DNA of 64,000 nt, taken from Prunella strophiata. Taxonomy: Eukaryota; Chordata; Aves; Passeriformes; Prunellidae. The position numbers and the translations under genes were made by a program. Shown here in pieces: positions 25,201 through 36,464 of the stretch (position 1 is the stretch's first letter; the number at the start of each line of letters is the position of its first letter). The notes under the pieces were generated by a model. That model saw only the letters and a program-made list of their open reading frames with translations. It searched no databases and had not been told where the DNA came from. The DNA lies in NCBI GenBank assembly GCA_036583965.1, contig JAZBQD010000014.1:55185626-55249625 (forward strand), in the 5' to 3' direction.

Positions 25201-28051
25201 CACCACCAAACAAATCTTACAGACGGCAAAATGATGTATGAATACACTTGTGAAATTTGGCTCAAGATAGAGTTCTGATGCCTGTTGTGTTTTTTGGTTC
25301 TTTCTCTCTTTTTTTTTTTTCTCTGTTTCCTCAAAGTATTTCCATTCTCCAATGTGCTTCAGTAGAACAGGGTTTTCTTACTGAATGCAACTAGGAAGAA
25401 CAATTTAATACCAAATCAAATGGGTTTATTTTCTACACAGTGACAAATTATACCCATTTGTTCTAATTGCACTGTGGAATATTAAAGTGCTTCTCATGTT
25501 GCTACAATGATTTTTGGGTTTTGAGATAGTTTTATTCTGTTTGTGGGTTTGATATTTGCTTTTTTTATCTTTAGTTTTTGAGTAATGCACAATTATTTTA
25601 GAGGTATACATATTCTGTTTGTTTTACTACTATGTATCATTAATGCACAAATAGTTCTAATTAAAGGTCACTGAATGTAAAATATGAATAAAACTTTATT
25701 CCAATCCATGATACTTATGGATTATGCTGTAGAAGAATTTTTTTTTAATGTGTTGGACAGCATTTGGGTATAATCAATAACAATCTATCCTGATTTTCTG
25801 AAGCAGTCACATAGCTTGTTGCTGTGTCATTTGCCTCAGAAAGGGACTTGTGTTACTAGCATTGAAATCCTGGGATTCATATAGAGCTTCCTAAACAAGG
25901 TCCTCCATGGAAAATTTTGAAGTAGCCAACATAGTTTTCCTTTTTATTTTTGCAGGACTCTTGATTTTGTAACTAGTGTCTTTAGGAAGCAGAATATATC
26001 ACGACGACTCATCATCATATTATATTTTATGAATAAATAAATGCAACAAATTACTGAGGAGAAATTTCAAGCCATAATAATTTCACTGAAGACACTCATT
26101 CAGTATATGACAGAAATCAAAAAAGTAAGTTGATATGGCTTTTAGAAGAAAAGGTGTAATCTTGACTTTCAGCTGGGTTCCTAGCACTACTTCTGATTAT
26201 TTTATTCTAGAATAAAGAATTTGAGAAATAAAACTAAAACACAAGATCTTCTCCAGTGGATTTGGTCACATGAGCCTTTGTTTTCTCTTTCACTAAATTT
26301 GACAATCTTATATAAACTTGATTGTATTGTTGCTCAGCTACAGAAAACTTTAGATATGGAAGATATTACAATATTCTTGACATTCTATATCCTTCAGGAA
26401 GATCTGATTTCACACAGGTCCAGATGAGAAGGGATGCAAATAATGAGTTCTTTAAGAAGCCAACTATCTATGAAGTGGGCAGCATGACTCCTGGTGAATT
26501 ATCTAAATGTAATGGTGTTGGCCTTTGTTTTAGAAGGTAAGGCAGAAGGAAGAATGCTGTTACCAAATGGTGTCCAGAGATCTATTTCAAAACCAGTATA
26601 ACTTCAATTATCACATGATTCCATAGTTAAGCTGTCTCAAAATGAGTACACAAGCCCTTTGCATATTATGAACCCATAATTAGTGTTAAAGGCAAAACTA
26701 AAGTTAAAAGTTCTTTGTTTTGGAATAAAAGAGAAGAAATTTCCATATAGAAATGTTGTGTATAGCATTTTGGCTGCATGGAGTCACCCATATCAGAAAT
26801 AGCATTGTTTTTGAGTAAGATCAGGGAATACTAATTCCTATATTCTTCCTGTTAATCACAAGCTGGAGTGTGTGGTTACTGATGACTGTTTTTACATGAT
26901 AATGGGTACAGATATTGGTCATGCTAGACCTCATGAAAAACCACCTGTAACTGAAGAAAGCTTTTGCAACATTTCTTGAGCACTAGATCAGATTCCTATA
27001 AGGAATCAATTATCTGAGGAGCTAACTGGTGTTTCTTACTTTGGCTGTTACCTGGGGGTTTTTTTTACCTTAAATGGAAATACAACCTAAATTGGAGATG
27101 GATGACCACTTTTCATTTTGTTACACTTCTGCCCAGAATCTTAGTGATGCTCATGATCAGAATGAGTATCATGCTAAACTGGGTTTTACATTTTGCAGTA
27201 AGTTTGGTACATTCAAAAGCTAAATTGAGAGTTTGAAATTAAAAAACATATGTAGTTGTTTTCCAAGAATATTATTGGGGATGACAGTGCTCCGTTTGGC
27301 AGCATTTTGCCACCATGTTTGAGGTGTTTTCTTTATATTCTGACACAGCATGGAAGACCATCAACTCTGTTCTTATCCATCTAATGACTAAAAAATCTCT
27401 ACACTGAAACTGAAATCCCATACAAATATCATGAGAGAATTGGAATATATTTTCACTAACCTGATATGCACTCATTTATATTTCTCTCCTACATCATTCT
27501 TCAAATCTGTTTTTCATGTCTGTAGTTCCATTACATAAGAGTAGATGTTATTAAATGATTAAAAGTGAAGAGAGCTGACCGTTACAGGAATGCACTGCAG
27601 TTTGTCATTTTAAAGTCTCCCCCAGAGGAACATATACTTTATTTGACATTCATTCCTTCCATCTCCTTAGATTATCATGTACAATCTAATAAAAAATACC
27701 TTATAGCATTCTAAGCTGCTTTAAAATTATAGTGTACAAAACATTATTTTCTATCATGGAACCATAACCCAGTTGTGTACTCCTGCTTTCCCACTCTTAT
27801 CTGTAATGTAACCAGGCCTCTTGCTGAGTTACGTTCAGCAGTTTCATTTTGTACCCTTAGTGGAAGAGAGGTGCAAATGAAAATGCTGTCCAAAGACATC
27901 AGATGGAGTCACTACAATGCCTGTAGATCGGGACTGAGGTAGGGAAGAATTTATAATGAGCTTCAATCTGTTGCTCTAGTAATTGCTACCTCACTCTGCT
28001 TATAATCTGAGGGATGATTCAGCTTTTGTCATCTCACCAACTACACCCTCC
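22219..28051. other. Repeat-poor intergenic stretch with one exon-like segment
   Basis: No gene could be supported. Frames such as 22,802-23,140 (-, 112 codons) and 24,212-24,514 (+, 100 codons) are low in motif content and rich in A/T-encoded residues. T-rich runs lie near 24,340-24,366. A segment at 26,398-26,536 has splice-like borders and is listed separately. Confidence 0.45.
26398..26536 (+). other. Exon-like segment (speculative)
   Basis: The segment follows a pyrimidine-leaning run ending CCTTCAG (26,391-26,397) and is followed by GTAAGG at 26,537, a good splice-donor match. It is open in the frame that reads MRRDANNEFFKKPTIYEVGS and continues to CFRR just before the donor. I do not recognise the protein sequence. 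Acceptor-plus-donor pairs around short open segments occur by chance in AT-rich DNA, and no partner exon was found, so this could be noncoding RNA exon, a conserved element or nothing. Confidence 0.12.
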
Positions 28052-28419
28052 AACAAGAGAAAAGGAGACTGGGGGGTGACCTTATCCCTTTCTACAACTA
28101 CCTGAAAGGAGGTTTTAGCCAGGTGGGAGTTGGTGTCTTCACCCAAATAACAAGTGACAGGAAAAGAGAAAACATCCTAAAGTTGAACAAGGTGAAAATT
28201 AAATTGGATATTGAGAAAAAAATATTATTCAGTGAAAGGGTTGTCAAGCATTGGAACAGACTAATCAGAGAAATGATTGAATCACCATTCTGGAATTATT
28301 TAAAATATATGTAGTTGAGGACTTAATGAAATGGTTTAGTGCTGAATTTGGCAGTGCTGGTTTAATGGTTAGAGTCAACGATCTCAAAAGTCATTTCTAA
28401 CATAAATAATTCTATGATT
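28052..28419 (+). mobile_element. CR1 LINE 3' fragment (old), plus strand
   Basis: The 3' untranslated region of an avian CR1 retrotransposon. It contains the recognisable CR1 blocks GGTGACCTTAT, CTACAACTACCTGAA, GTAGCCAGGTGGG-like and GAACAGACTAATCAGAGAA-like, then a tail ending AATTCTATGATTT that matches the CR1 octamer terminus. Heavy substitution relative to remembered consensus marks it as an old copy. A 63-codon frame inside it (28,123-28,314) is accidental. It is 5'-truncated, as nearly all CR1 copies are, and no target-site duplication is expected for CR1. Confidence 0.85.
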
Positions 28420-28859
28420 TTAATCCCCTGACCATCACTGTCTTTTTTCACGAGATACTTTTTTCCTATTAAATCATTCACAGGGTACCTGTTTAAATTA
28501 TTGGCAACAAAGATTTTGTAGTACATTTTGATGCATCGGTTTATTTCACAGATTTTAATCCTCCGAAATTCACAATGAAAAATTGTGAGAGCCATTTAGG
28601 TCTTACTCCTATTCAAAGAGAAAACTGTAAGTAACAAGAACATGTAATCACAATTACACTGTGATTCAATTTATAAGAGGAGAGAAGTCTTTTTTTTTTT
28701 TTCTTTTTACATACATAAGGTCAGTTGAAAAATATAAAAAAAATGTAACTAGGATCTTGGTGTATGATTCAGTATTGGTCATAAATGGGGAGAGGGGGAG
28801 AAAATGCTGATGAGGAAATGGGGTATGGATAGGAGTGAACAAGATACAGCATAAGCAGT
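28420..28859. other. Spacer between two CR1 fragments
   Basis: 440 bases of unassigned AT-rich sequence. It separates two CR1 copies that each have their own 3' tail, showing they are independent insertions rather than one interrupted element. A T-run lies near 28,690-28,701. Confidence 0.5.
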
Positions 28860-29528
28860 AGGGAAAGCAGCTCAGTAGAGAAGGACCTGGAGATCCTGGT
28901 GGACAGAAAGCTGTCCATGAGCCAGCAGTGCATCCTTGTAGCTAGGGAGGTCAAGGGAATCCTGAGATGCTTTAGGAAGAGCATTGCCAAAAGCTCAAGG
29001 GAGCTGATCCTGCCCCTCTACTCAGCCCTGGTGAGGCCACAATTGAAGAACTGCCCAGTTCTGGGCTCCTCAGCACAAGGAGATACGGAAATTCTGGAAC
29101 AGGTCCAGTGCAGAGATACTAAGATAGTCAGGGGTCTGGAGAATCTCTCTTATGAGGAAAGGCTCAAGAAGAGGTAACTGAGAGGGGATGTAATTAAGGT
29201 GTATAAATGTCTAAAGGATGGGTATCAAGAGAATGGAGCCAGGCACTTCTTGTTTGTGCCAAGCCACAGGACAAGAGGCAATGGGCATAAAATGATACAC
29301 AATAAGTTCCACCTGAACATGAGGAACACTTTTTTTGTTGTGTGAGTGACAGAGCACTAGAACAGGTTGTCCAGAGAGGTGGTAGGGTGTCCTTCACTGG
29401 AGACATTCAGGAGCCATCTGGACACAATCCTGTGCCCTGTGCTTTAGGATGGCCCTGACTGAGTGGGGAGTTTGGACAATGTGACCCACTGTGGCCCCTT
29501 CCAAACTGACCTAGTCTGTGATTCTCTG
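28860..29528 (+). mobile_element. CR1 LINE 3' fragment, plus strand, with end of ORF2
   Basis: A 5'-truncated CR1 copy of about 670 bases, from the last part of ORF2 through the 3' untranslated region to a tail reading GTCTGTGATTCTCTG. Typical CR1 blocks are visible: GAAGGACCTGGAGATCCTGG, GGTGAGGCCACA, TCTTATGAGGAAAGGCTC, CCACCTGAACATGAGGAACA and GGTTGTCCAGAGAGGTGGT. It is better preserved than the copy at 28,052-28,419, hence probably younger or from a different subfamily. The element is not capable of movement, since almost all of ORF2 is missing. Confidence 0.93.
28869..29177 (+). pseudogene. CR1 ORF2 C-terminal remnant
   Basis: The plus-strand frame through 28,899 stays open for about 100 codons and ends at TAA (29,175-29,177). 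It encodes the C-terminal tail of the CR1 endonuclease/reverse-transcriptase polyprotein, recognisable from LILPLYSALVRPQL and GLENLSYEERLKKR. The catalytic reverse-transcriptase and endonuclease domains lie upstream in a full element and are absent. The frame appears uninterrupted over this short piece, but without a start or catalytic core it is a fossil, not a gene. The stop falls a few codons before the usual end of the conserved block, probably by mutation. Confidence 0.8.
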
Positions 29529-30944
29529 AAACTTTTCTCTTTTAGGTTAAAAAAAAAAATCACAGAACGCAATAAATAATGTAGCATAGGTCATATAGAC
29601 ATTAAAATCTTTTCATTCACCAAGGAATTTAAGTTGTAGACTGGGAGTAGGTTTGAAAATATGTTAAGTGCAGTAGTAAAAAAATGTTGTTTTCTGATGT
29701 AAAACTGAGGCTCTGGAGGTTAGTTTCAGCTTTCACAAATGCTTTTAGCTTTCCTTTTAGGAGAAAAACGATGGGAATGTTAAGGCTTTTTTTTTTCTCT
29801 CTTTATCAGTCTATTTGACTTTCCTAAAGAAAATACATTATTTTTTAAAAAATTCTGAAATATTTAAAGTTTTTTTTTGTGTGTCATAGAAAAAACAACC
29901 TAAACAGCTAAGCCTATAAAATGTTTTAATTTTTATGGTTCACACTAAGTACTCCTACATCACTAAGAGCTCCAGCTGATTCTGCACTTCTTCACAACCA
30001 GTAATTGGAAACTGGAAATATATATCTATATAGAAGATGCTTAGGATGCAATTTTTGATAAAACAATGAGAAGAAAAAGAAATCACTTCAAAAAAAGAGT
30101 CCAGCTTCCAATTAGAAATTGTCCTGTCTGGGAGATCCTGAGCCAGTGAATATGTCTGCAGATTGGAATGACTAGAATCCTTTCAAGACAAAGAGGATGT
30201 AGTTGGAAGCCTGTTACAATGACCCTGAGAGATGTGCCAGCAGAGACTTTTCCCTAATCAAACAGAAATTTCATTGCACAAGAATTAAATTCAGATTAAA
30301 TCCTTTGTTGTGCAGATTTAATGGGCTGCAGAAAGTTAAAATCTTGTCTTGGTGACAGCATACTTTTTATAAACTCTGAAATAAGCCTTGGGAAGACAAA
30401 AATAACACTACTAGGAAAAAAGCCCAATGCAAACCCAAATATAAAACAAAACAAACAAAAGAATCTCCCGAACCACAAATAAACCAAAGCAAAAAAAAAA
30501 AAAATCCAACTCTTCCAACAAAGAAAGGTGTGAAATAGGAATATAGCATGTTTTGAAATTGTCAAATAATAGATCTTGAGCATGTACCCATGACCTCCTT
30601 TTCATAACATCAATTCTGAGAAGATAAGTTGCGTAAATTCAGAAGGTCTTTGCTATTTAATGGAAAAAGAGAACACATTTTATAAGAATCAAGGATATGA
30701 GGAGCAGATCTAAAATTTGAAGGTGATTTGCCTTGAATCCCTCAGGAAATTACTCCTAAGATAAAAAGCCTAATGACTCTTATCGGTTTTGGGTTTACTT
30801 AATTGATGCTATCATTGTAGATGCAGATATCTTTTGCAATACGATATCAAAACTCAATGGAAGAAGAAGAAATGCAGAAGCTGGCTAAAGAGCATTAAGA
30901 TAGTATAAGACCAAATTTCAGCATCCCTAAAAAACAGTTTTGCA
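29529..30944. other. Intergenic stretch with an A/C-rich tract
   Basis: No gene supported. An A-rich tract with scattered C (30,415-30,504, including AAAC-type units and an A14 run) makes several overlapping phenylalanine-rich minus frames at 30,296-30,605, which are composition artefacts. Confidence 0.5.
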
Positions 30945-31722
30945 CTGGTGTGTGGACCCTAGCTGGACATGAGGTGCCCACCAAAGATGCTCCATCACTC
31001 CCTTCTTCAGCTGGACTGGAGAGAGAAAATACAACCAAAGGCTTCTGGGTTGAAATAAGGACAGGGAGAGAGCATTGAAAAGTTGCCATCACTAGCACAA
31101 CAGACTTGGGGAAACAGGTTGAATTTATTACCAATCAAATCAGACTAATTTAATAAGAGATGAGAACTAAAATTTAAAACACCTTCCCTTACTCCTCTCT
31201 TATTTTCAGGCTCAACTTGACTTCAGACTTCTCTACCTCCATCGCCAACAGCGTGAGGGGACAGGAAATGGGGCTTGCAGTTACTTCATGGCATTTTGTC
31301 TCTGTTCCTCCTTCCTCCTCAGGGGAAGACCTCCTCAAACTCTTTCCCTGCTCCAGCCTGGCATCTCTCTCACAAAAGACAGCTCTCCATGAACTTCTCC
31401 AACCTAAGTCTTTCCCACGGGCAGATTTGCATGAACTCCTCCTTCTCCACTGACCTTGGTCTCTACAGAGCTGTTTCTCTAATGTATTCTCACTCTTCCC
31501 TACAGCTGCAGTTGTTCTTGCACAGTAACTTTTCCCTCTCCTTGGCTATGTTTTCAGAGGCACTACCTCTGTCACCAACAAGTTTGAGCTTGTTCAGTGG
31601 AAGGTCCATCTTGGAGCCAGCTGGCATTTGCTCTATCAGGCACAGGGACAACTTCTGGCACTGATTTAAAGAAACAATCTCATGATGCCTCTCACTACCA
31701 AAAGTGTCACATAAACTCAGCA
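30945..31722 (-). mobile_element. Avian endogenous retrovirus LTR, minus strand
   Basis: About 778 bases read on the minus strand as an LTR starting TGCTGAGTTTATGTGAC (31,722 downward) and ending near 30,945 in sequence matching GGTGGGCACCTCATGTCCAG. Blocks I recognise from a widespread bird LTR family include the GGAGCCAGCTGGC region, a stretch of GGAGAAGTT/GGAGCAGGG units, GAAGTTGAGCC and GATTTGATTGGTAATAAATTC. An AATAAA signal is intact on the minus strand at 31,124-31,129. The family contains degenerate internal repeats of about 50 bases. No retroviral genes flank it, so it is a solo LTR. The plus-strand frames of 78 and 129 codons here are antisense accidents. Class (probably ERVL-like) is from memory only. 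Confidence 0.75.
31124..31129 (-). promoter_or_regulatory. Polyadenylation signal in the 30.9-kb LTR
   Basis: TTTATT on the plus strand gives AATAAA on the minus strand, in the place where the matching LTR at 38.1-38.7 kb has a mutated GGTAATGAATTA. It would serve minus-strand LTR transcripts. Confidence 0.5.
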
Positions 31723-34303
31723 TAATGATTAACATGGAAGCATCTTAAAAGTAGTTGGATTATGATCCAAACAGCCACCTACTGGATTATTATTCTAGAG
31801 TTTCATAAACACATTTGTGAAAGAGTTTATTCTAATTTCCAACCTAATTTTATTCAGACATGGGGCACATATAGTATATCCATAAGAAAATATTTTAAAA
31901 TGCTCTGCCATAGCCAAGAAAAAAATGCTTATTTACTTCAAGAATAGGAAAAAGTTGCTCAAAACCAGATGAGGTTCACAAATCTGTTTCTTATTTATCT
32001 ATGATTTCTTGGCAAAATTAATACAATTCTGCCTTGTGCAGTCAGTGCACAGATACAGAAAATGCACCTAGTTAAAAGAGATGAATCTATTTAGCACCTC
32101 AGTAAGTAGCACAGAATTTAATGTTATTTAATGTAAATAGCCTTCAAACTATAAGGTTTAAAGTTTACATGGATTTAATATATTTTAAAATATTTTTTTA
32201 TTAACTGGAACTTAGTAAGCTATACATCTTATTCTATTTTTATACAGACGGCCTTATTACTGACAGAAGTACTTGAATCTATGTTCCAGTCAAAATTCTG
32301 TATTACACTTTGTAGAAAAGTAATGTCTTTTAATTTCATGTAAAGACATTGTAATTTTGGGTGAGATTAGAATATTTGCTTCTCCCTGCGTTTAATTATT
32401 TTTTCTTCACATTATTTCTTCTCCATACTACTTTGTTATTTTACAGCTATAAATTTGCCATACCAATGTTTTCTTTTTTCTCTTTTTTTCTTTTTGTTGT
32501 ATTTTTCTGCTGAATTGATAATATCATATTGCATTTGATAGCTCCTTAGAAGAAGTAGATTTTATGAATTATCCCTTTGGTAATCTCCTGGAGCCTTGAT
32601 TAATATTTAAAGAACTTACTGAGCACAGCAAAGATATAATAGACTTTAAACTCTGTAATTATCCTATTTCACTGCCTGATATATGCTATGTGGCTAACTG
32701 TGAGTTTAGGTATTGAAGTACACAAATGGCTGAAACTGAAAATTAGGGATTTACTTTTGCTGGTGAGTTCCTATGACATTGTAATTTCTCCAAAATATTT
32801 TCAGTGTCTGGAAAGTGTGTTTGAAATATGATGTCTCAATAGGTAAAATTTCTGACTATATGTTTCAGGGTGTTTTATGGAGAAAGAACAATTACCACTT
32901 GGATAACTCTTAGTATTGGTTGGAACTGTTGGGTCATCTTCGCTTCTTAAGGAATGCTGCAAAGCATATCTTGAAGGAACATTTGCAGTTTGACATCTAA
33001 AACATAATCCTTACAGCTACTCCTGAGAGGATTCCTATGTGCCACAATTAGTCCCCTTTTGATTGCATTATTTATTTCCTGAAAGCGCCTCCTTTTCAAG
33101 TTCCTCTAAGTTTGATAATTCCTTCTGAAATTCTTTCTTTTGTGACCTTGTTACGTCTTCCTGAGAAAGGCACACTGGAGGCTTATGTTCAAACAGTCTT
33201 TCATATTAAAGAAGAGTTTTCAACAGCCATGTACAATGGCAGTTATGGTTTTTCATGCTTTGTTGAGGGAATTATCTGTGGTCCTTTAGAGTTGCAAACA
33301 ACTTAAAAAGTATTGTAAAGCTGAGGCATTTATCTCCCAGACACAGGGTTAAACTACTGCCTCTCTTGTTTTCTTCTGCTTTACCTTGGTGATGTCCTTA
33401 TTTTAAATATGTTTAAGTACTGTACCTTCTCAAGTGCTAGTTGTGCAGTACTCCAGAATAATATGACCTTAGTCTACTTTTTTTTTTTTTTTTTTAATAG
33501 TAACAGCAGAAGAAAATAAATGGGCATAATCATGTCAAGGAATGATCCTTGCTGTTGCTGACTTAAATGAGAAAAAAAAAAAAAATCAGACAGAAAAAAC
33601 AGAAAGGGGAAGAAAAGGGAGGGAAGAAAAGTTCTTTTTCTCTAAAGAGCAACATGAATTTTTGACTGTGAATCAGCAAACAGGAAATGCACAGGTAAAG
33701 TGTGATTTTCACATAGTATTTTCTGAGCTATTGTGTATCAAGTCTCAAGAATGTTTCAGCCAACACTTTGTACCGGAGAAGAGTTTGGCAAGGCACTGGG
33801 ACAACCTAGGGGCAACCAGTAGCAATCTGGGAAGGCAGTTTATCACCTACTGGTAGATGCTTTGATAGAGTGTTCATCCACTACTTCACTATCCATGCTC
33901 AGTAGGCATGGAAAAAACTGCAGCCTGGAGCAACAACCACAGAGAAGATCTGATACCCTCAGTCAACCCCTGCCAACATACAGCAATTTCAGTGCACTTT
34001 CAGAGGGCACTTGATGTAGTTCTGAGGTTTTGCTTAAAATAAATCTAAACTTGTATGTCTTTATAATTAGTTTAACACAAGTCTGTGTGATAACAAAATG
34101 CCACCAAAATATACATCCTGTCAATTGAATGTGGGAGAACATCAGGGTTTCACACAGAAATCAGAACTCATCCTAATAAAACTCAATGGGAAGCCAATTC
34201 TAATCACACAATTTAATTTTGGTCCTGAGATTAAAAACAGGGGGAAAACTCACAATTCATTAATTCCTACAGGAAACCAACTCTAGATTTAGGATTTGAA
34301 AGA

Positions 34304-34304
<1 letters not shown>
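31723..34304. other. Intergenic stretch without recognised features
   Basis: No gene or interspersed repeat recognised. A T18 run lies at 33,478-33,495. A 104-codon plus frame (33,542-33,856) starts in a lysine-rich A-tract and has no motif. Confidence 0.5.

Positions 34305-34355
<51 letters not shown>
34305..34355 (+). repeat. Poly-A run, 51 bases
   Basis: An uninterrupted run of 51 A followed by GTGGGATAAAG. It could be the tail of a retroposed sequence on the plus strand, but the preceding 200 bases match nothing I recognise and no target-site duplication was found. Length is likely inaccurate in any assembly. Confidence 0.85.
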
Positions 34356-34357
<2 letters not shown>

Positions 34358-35401
34358 GGGATAAAGAAAATATCTGAAATCAAATATAAATTGCACATTT
34401 GTATTACAAATATTGCTTTTAAAAATAAAGGTTACTTTCCACTTAATGTCAACAGTCCTACATCTCCAAATATATTTTGGTATTATATTTACCTTAACAG
34501 ACTGAAAAATCAGATACTACTACAAAAAGAATTTTATTCAGTACATTTAAAATGACCTGTTGCTTTAATGGCTCAAGTTGACACATAGTTATGAAAGATA
34601 TATATAGAAACTCAAATATTAATGGAATAGAAAATGTAAACTATATACCTCACAAGTTAAAAGGTTAAGATAAAAATATATTCCCCTTACTAAGTTTGGA
34701 GGGGCAGAATTTTCTCTTGGTTTTAATTTGTTTCCTTATGACTTTCTTGTAGTGTGTGGTTCAAGTGAAACTTCAATCAGTGTCCAGAGATTTTAATATG
34801 TCTGGGAGGTTAATCCTACCAATGCACTGACACATATTATTTGGCAGCTCTATAGATTACACATTTTTTAGCTGTGTATAAACAAAAACACAAAATAAAA
34901 TGTTATAGAGTTATTCAAGGATGAACCCTGCACAGTATATAAGCAACAAAATCCTTTTCTCATGTTTGACAAAAATCAGAAAGTTTCTGCTACATTCTAG
35001 CCTAGTTTTTATATACACAAATATAAAATTCCAAGTACTTTTCATGTTGTTAAAGACCTCTCACCAAAACATTTTTCCTTGTTTGTCATGCAAAATGGGA
35101 AGATTTCTTTTACTCTTAGTGTGGTTTCCTCAACGCTTAGAGTTGGATTTGTCTGTCAATGCCCCAGGAAAGGTGAGACTTGTGCCCGACTAGTCTGTCA
35201 GTGTCCTGTTGTGGGGACACTGTACTGAGCAGTACTGTGCTAAAATCCTAATCATCTAAATCCTACATCATCATCTAAACAGGACTTGTGAATGAAGAAA
35301 GAAATGGTAGCAATAAACAAAGATTATTCTTCTGTGAGAATACAACATACAAGATAAACTTCTTATGGAACAGTGGCCTGGTGATGTGGTCTTTGTTTCT
35401 A
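34356..35401. other. Intergenic AT-rich stretch
   Basis: No features supported. A 90-codon plus frame at 34,921-35,193 shows no recognisable protein motif. Confidence 0.5.
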
Positions 35402-35925
35402 TGACTGCTTCTGCTTTTCAGTATTTAATATGAAATGTATTCACCTGTCAGGGATTAGGATCTCAAATGCTTCTTCCATTCTCTTTCAGTTGAAAGACTC
35501 CTTCTGGCAGCAATTCAAGCAGCAAATTGTAAAGGTGGCAAACCAGTATGAGAGGGACAGTGATCAGCTGTTCTACCTAGAACTCAGTCCAGCAGTTTCT
35601 GCTGCTAGTACTGCTGACAGCAGAAATGCAAAGACTTTCTTGTCCTCTTGTTCTACAGGTCCATCCCTGCTGGTCCATCCGTATTTGCTTTGGGCTCTAA
35701 AAGTCTTGGTTTAGATTATGCCCTAAACTCTGGCAGTATGAGATTTTTGTCCATGACCATGAAAGTTCTTGCATAAACTGCTGTCCAACAGGAAGCTACA
35801 ACTTCCAAAATAAACTAAGATGCCTTTGCCTGCTGGTAGTGTGCCTTTTTTTGCAATTTCAGCTCTGAGGTTTGTGCACGAATGAGGGGATACTGAGTGA
35901 TCCAATGTATCACATAAATTCAGCA
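35402..35925 (-). mobile_element. Possible diverged LTR, minus strand
   Basis: On the minus strand this region begins at 35,925 with TGCTGAATTTATGTGATACA, nearly the same as the first 20 bases of the minus-strand LTR ending at 31,722. Downstream the two do not align by eye, so only the edge is shared. The region is GC-richer than its surroundings, as are the other LTRs here. The other boundary is not visible; 35,402 is a guess from composition. Confidence 0.3.
35490..35658 (+). other. Exon-like open segment (speculative)
   Basis: The segment follows a good acceptor-like run (TTCCATTCTCTTTCAG, ending 35,489) and precedes GTCCATCC at 35,659, a weak donor. It is open in phase 0 and reads LKDSFWQQFKQQIVKVANQY and onwards, polar and exon-like in composition, within a 94-codon frame (35,430-35,714). 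I do not recognise the sequence. It sits inside a region that may belong to a minus-strand LTR ending at 35,925, in which case the coding look is accidental. No partner exon was found. Confidence 0.15.
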
Positions 35926-35967
35926 GCATGATAACCTGATGCCACAAATCACAGCATTCCCAATGTA

Positions 35968-36078
35968 AATAAAAAAATGAAAAAAAAAATCAACAAAAAA
36001 AAACAAACCCAAAACAAAACAAAACAAAACAAAACAAAAAACAAACAAACAAACAAACAAACAAACAAAAAAAAAAAA
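35968..36078 (+). repeat. (AAAAC)n / (AAAC)n A-rich tract
   Basis: An A-rich tract containing five to six AAAAC units, then about seven AAAC units, then an A12 run. It sits directly beside the putative LTR edge at 35,925. Its reverse strand gives a phenylalanine/cysteine/leucine frame (35,920-36,105) that is an artefact. Confidence 0.9.
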
Positions 36079-36464
36079 GCAGAAAATTAAGAAAACCCCA
36101 ACCAAGCTAGATTAATGAGAAAATTGAAAATACGGAAGATGTATAAACATCAGACACTGATTTGATCAAAACAAGAGAAATTGAGTGATTAGCTGGAGTG
36201 AAGTTAGCAGTCACAGAACTTTTCATACTTTAATTCTGTGACTTGTCCCTATTTCTAATTTAAGTTAATAATTAATGAATTATATAAAGTTTTCCATGAT
36301 GCTCTTCCAATTAAGTTTATAAAAAAATCATGATTTCATCTTTTCTCTAATTTGTGGCCATAAGTATGTTCTAGTTCCCTTTGTGCAAAATATTCAAAAG
36401 GTCTGTAGTTTACACAAGCCCTTTTAGCACTTTAAAGTTCCCTGCCTTCGCCCTTAGTTGCCAG
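36079..36464. other. Short unannotated spacer
   Basis: About 390 bases with no recognised element. The final bases CTTAGTTGCCAG before the LTR at 36,465 resemble the usual 3' end of that same LTR family, which may be coincidence or the trace of an adjoining copy. Confidence 0.4.

Noticed and set aside
31275..31664. 129-codon plus-strand frame
   Set aside because: Lies antisense within the minus-strand LTR; serine/leucine-rich composition follows from the LTR repeats.
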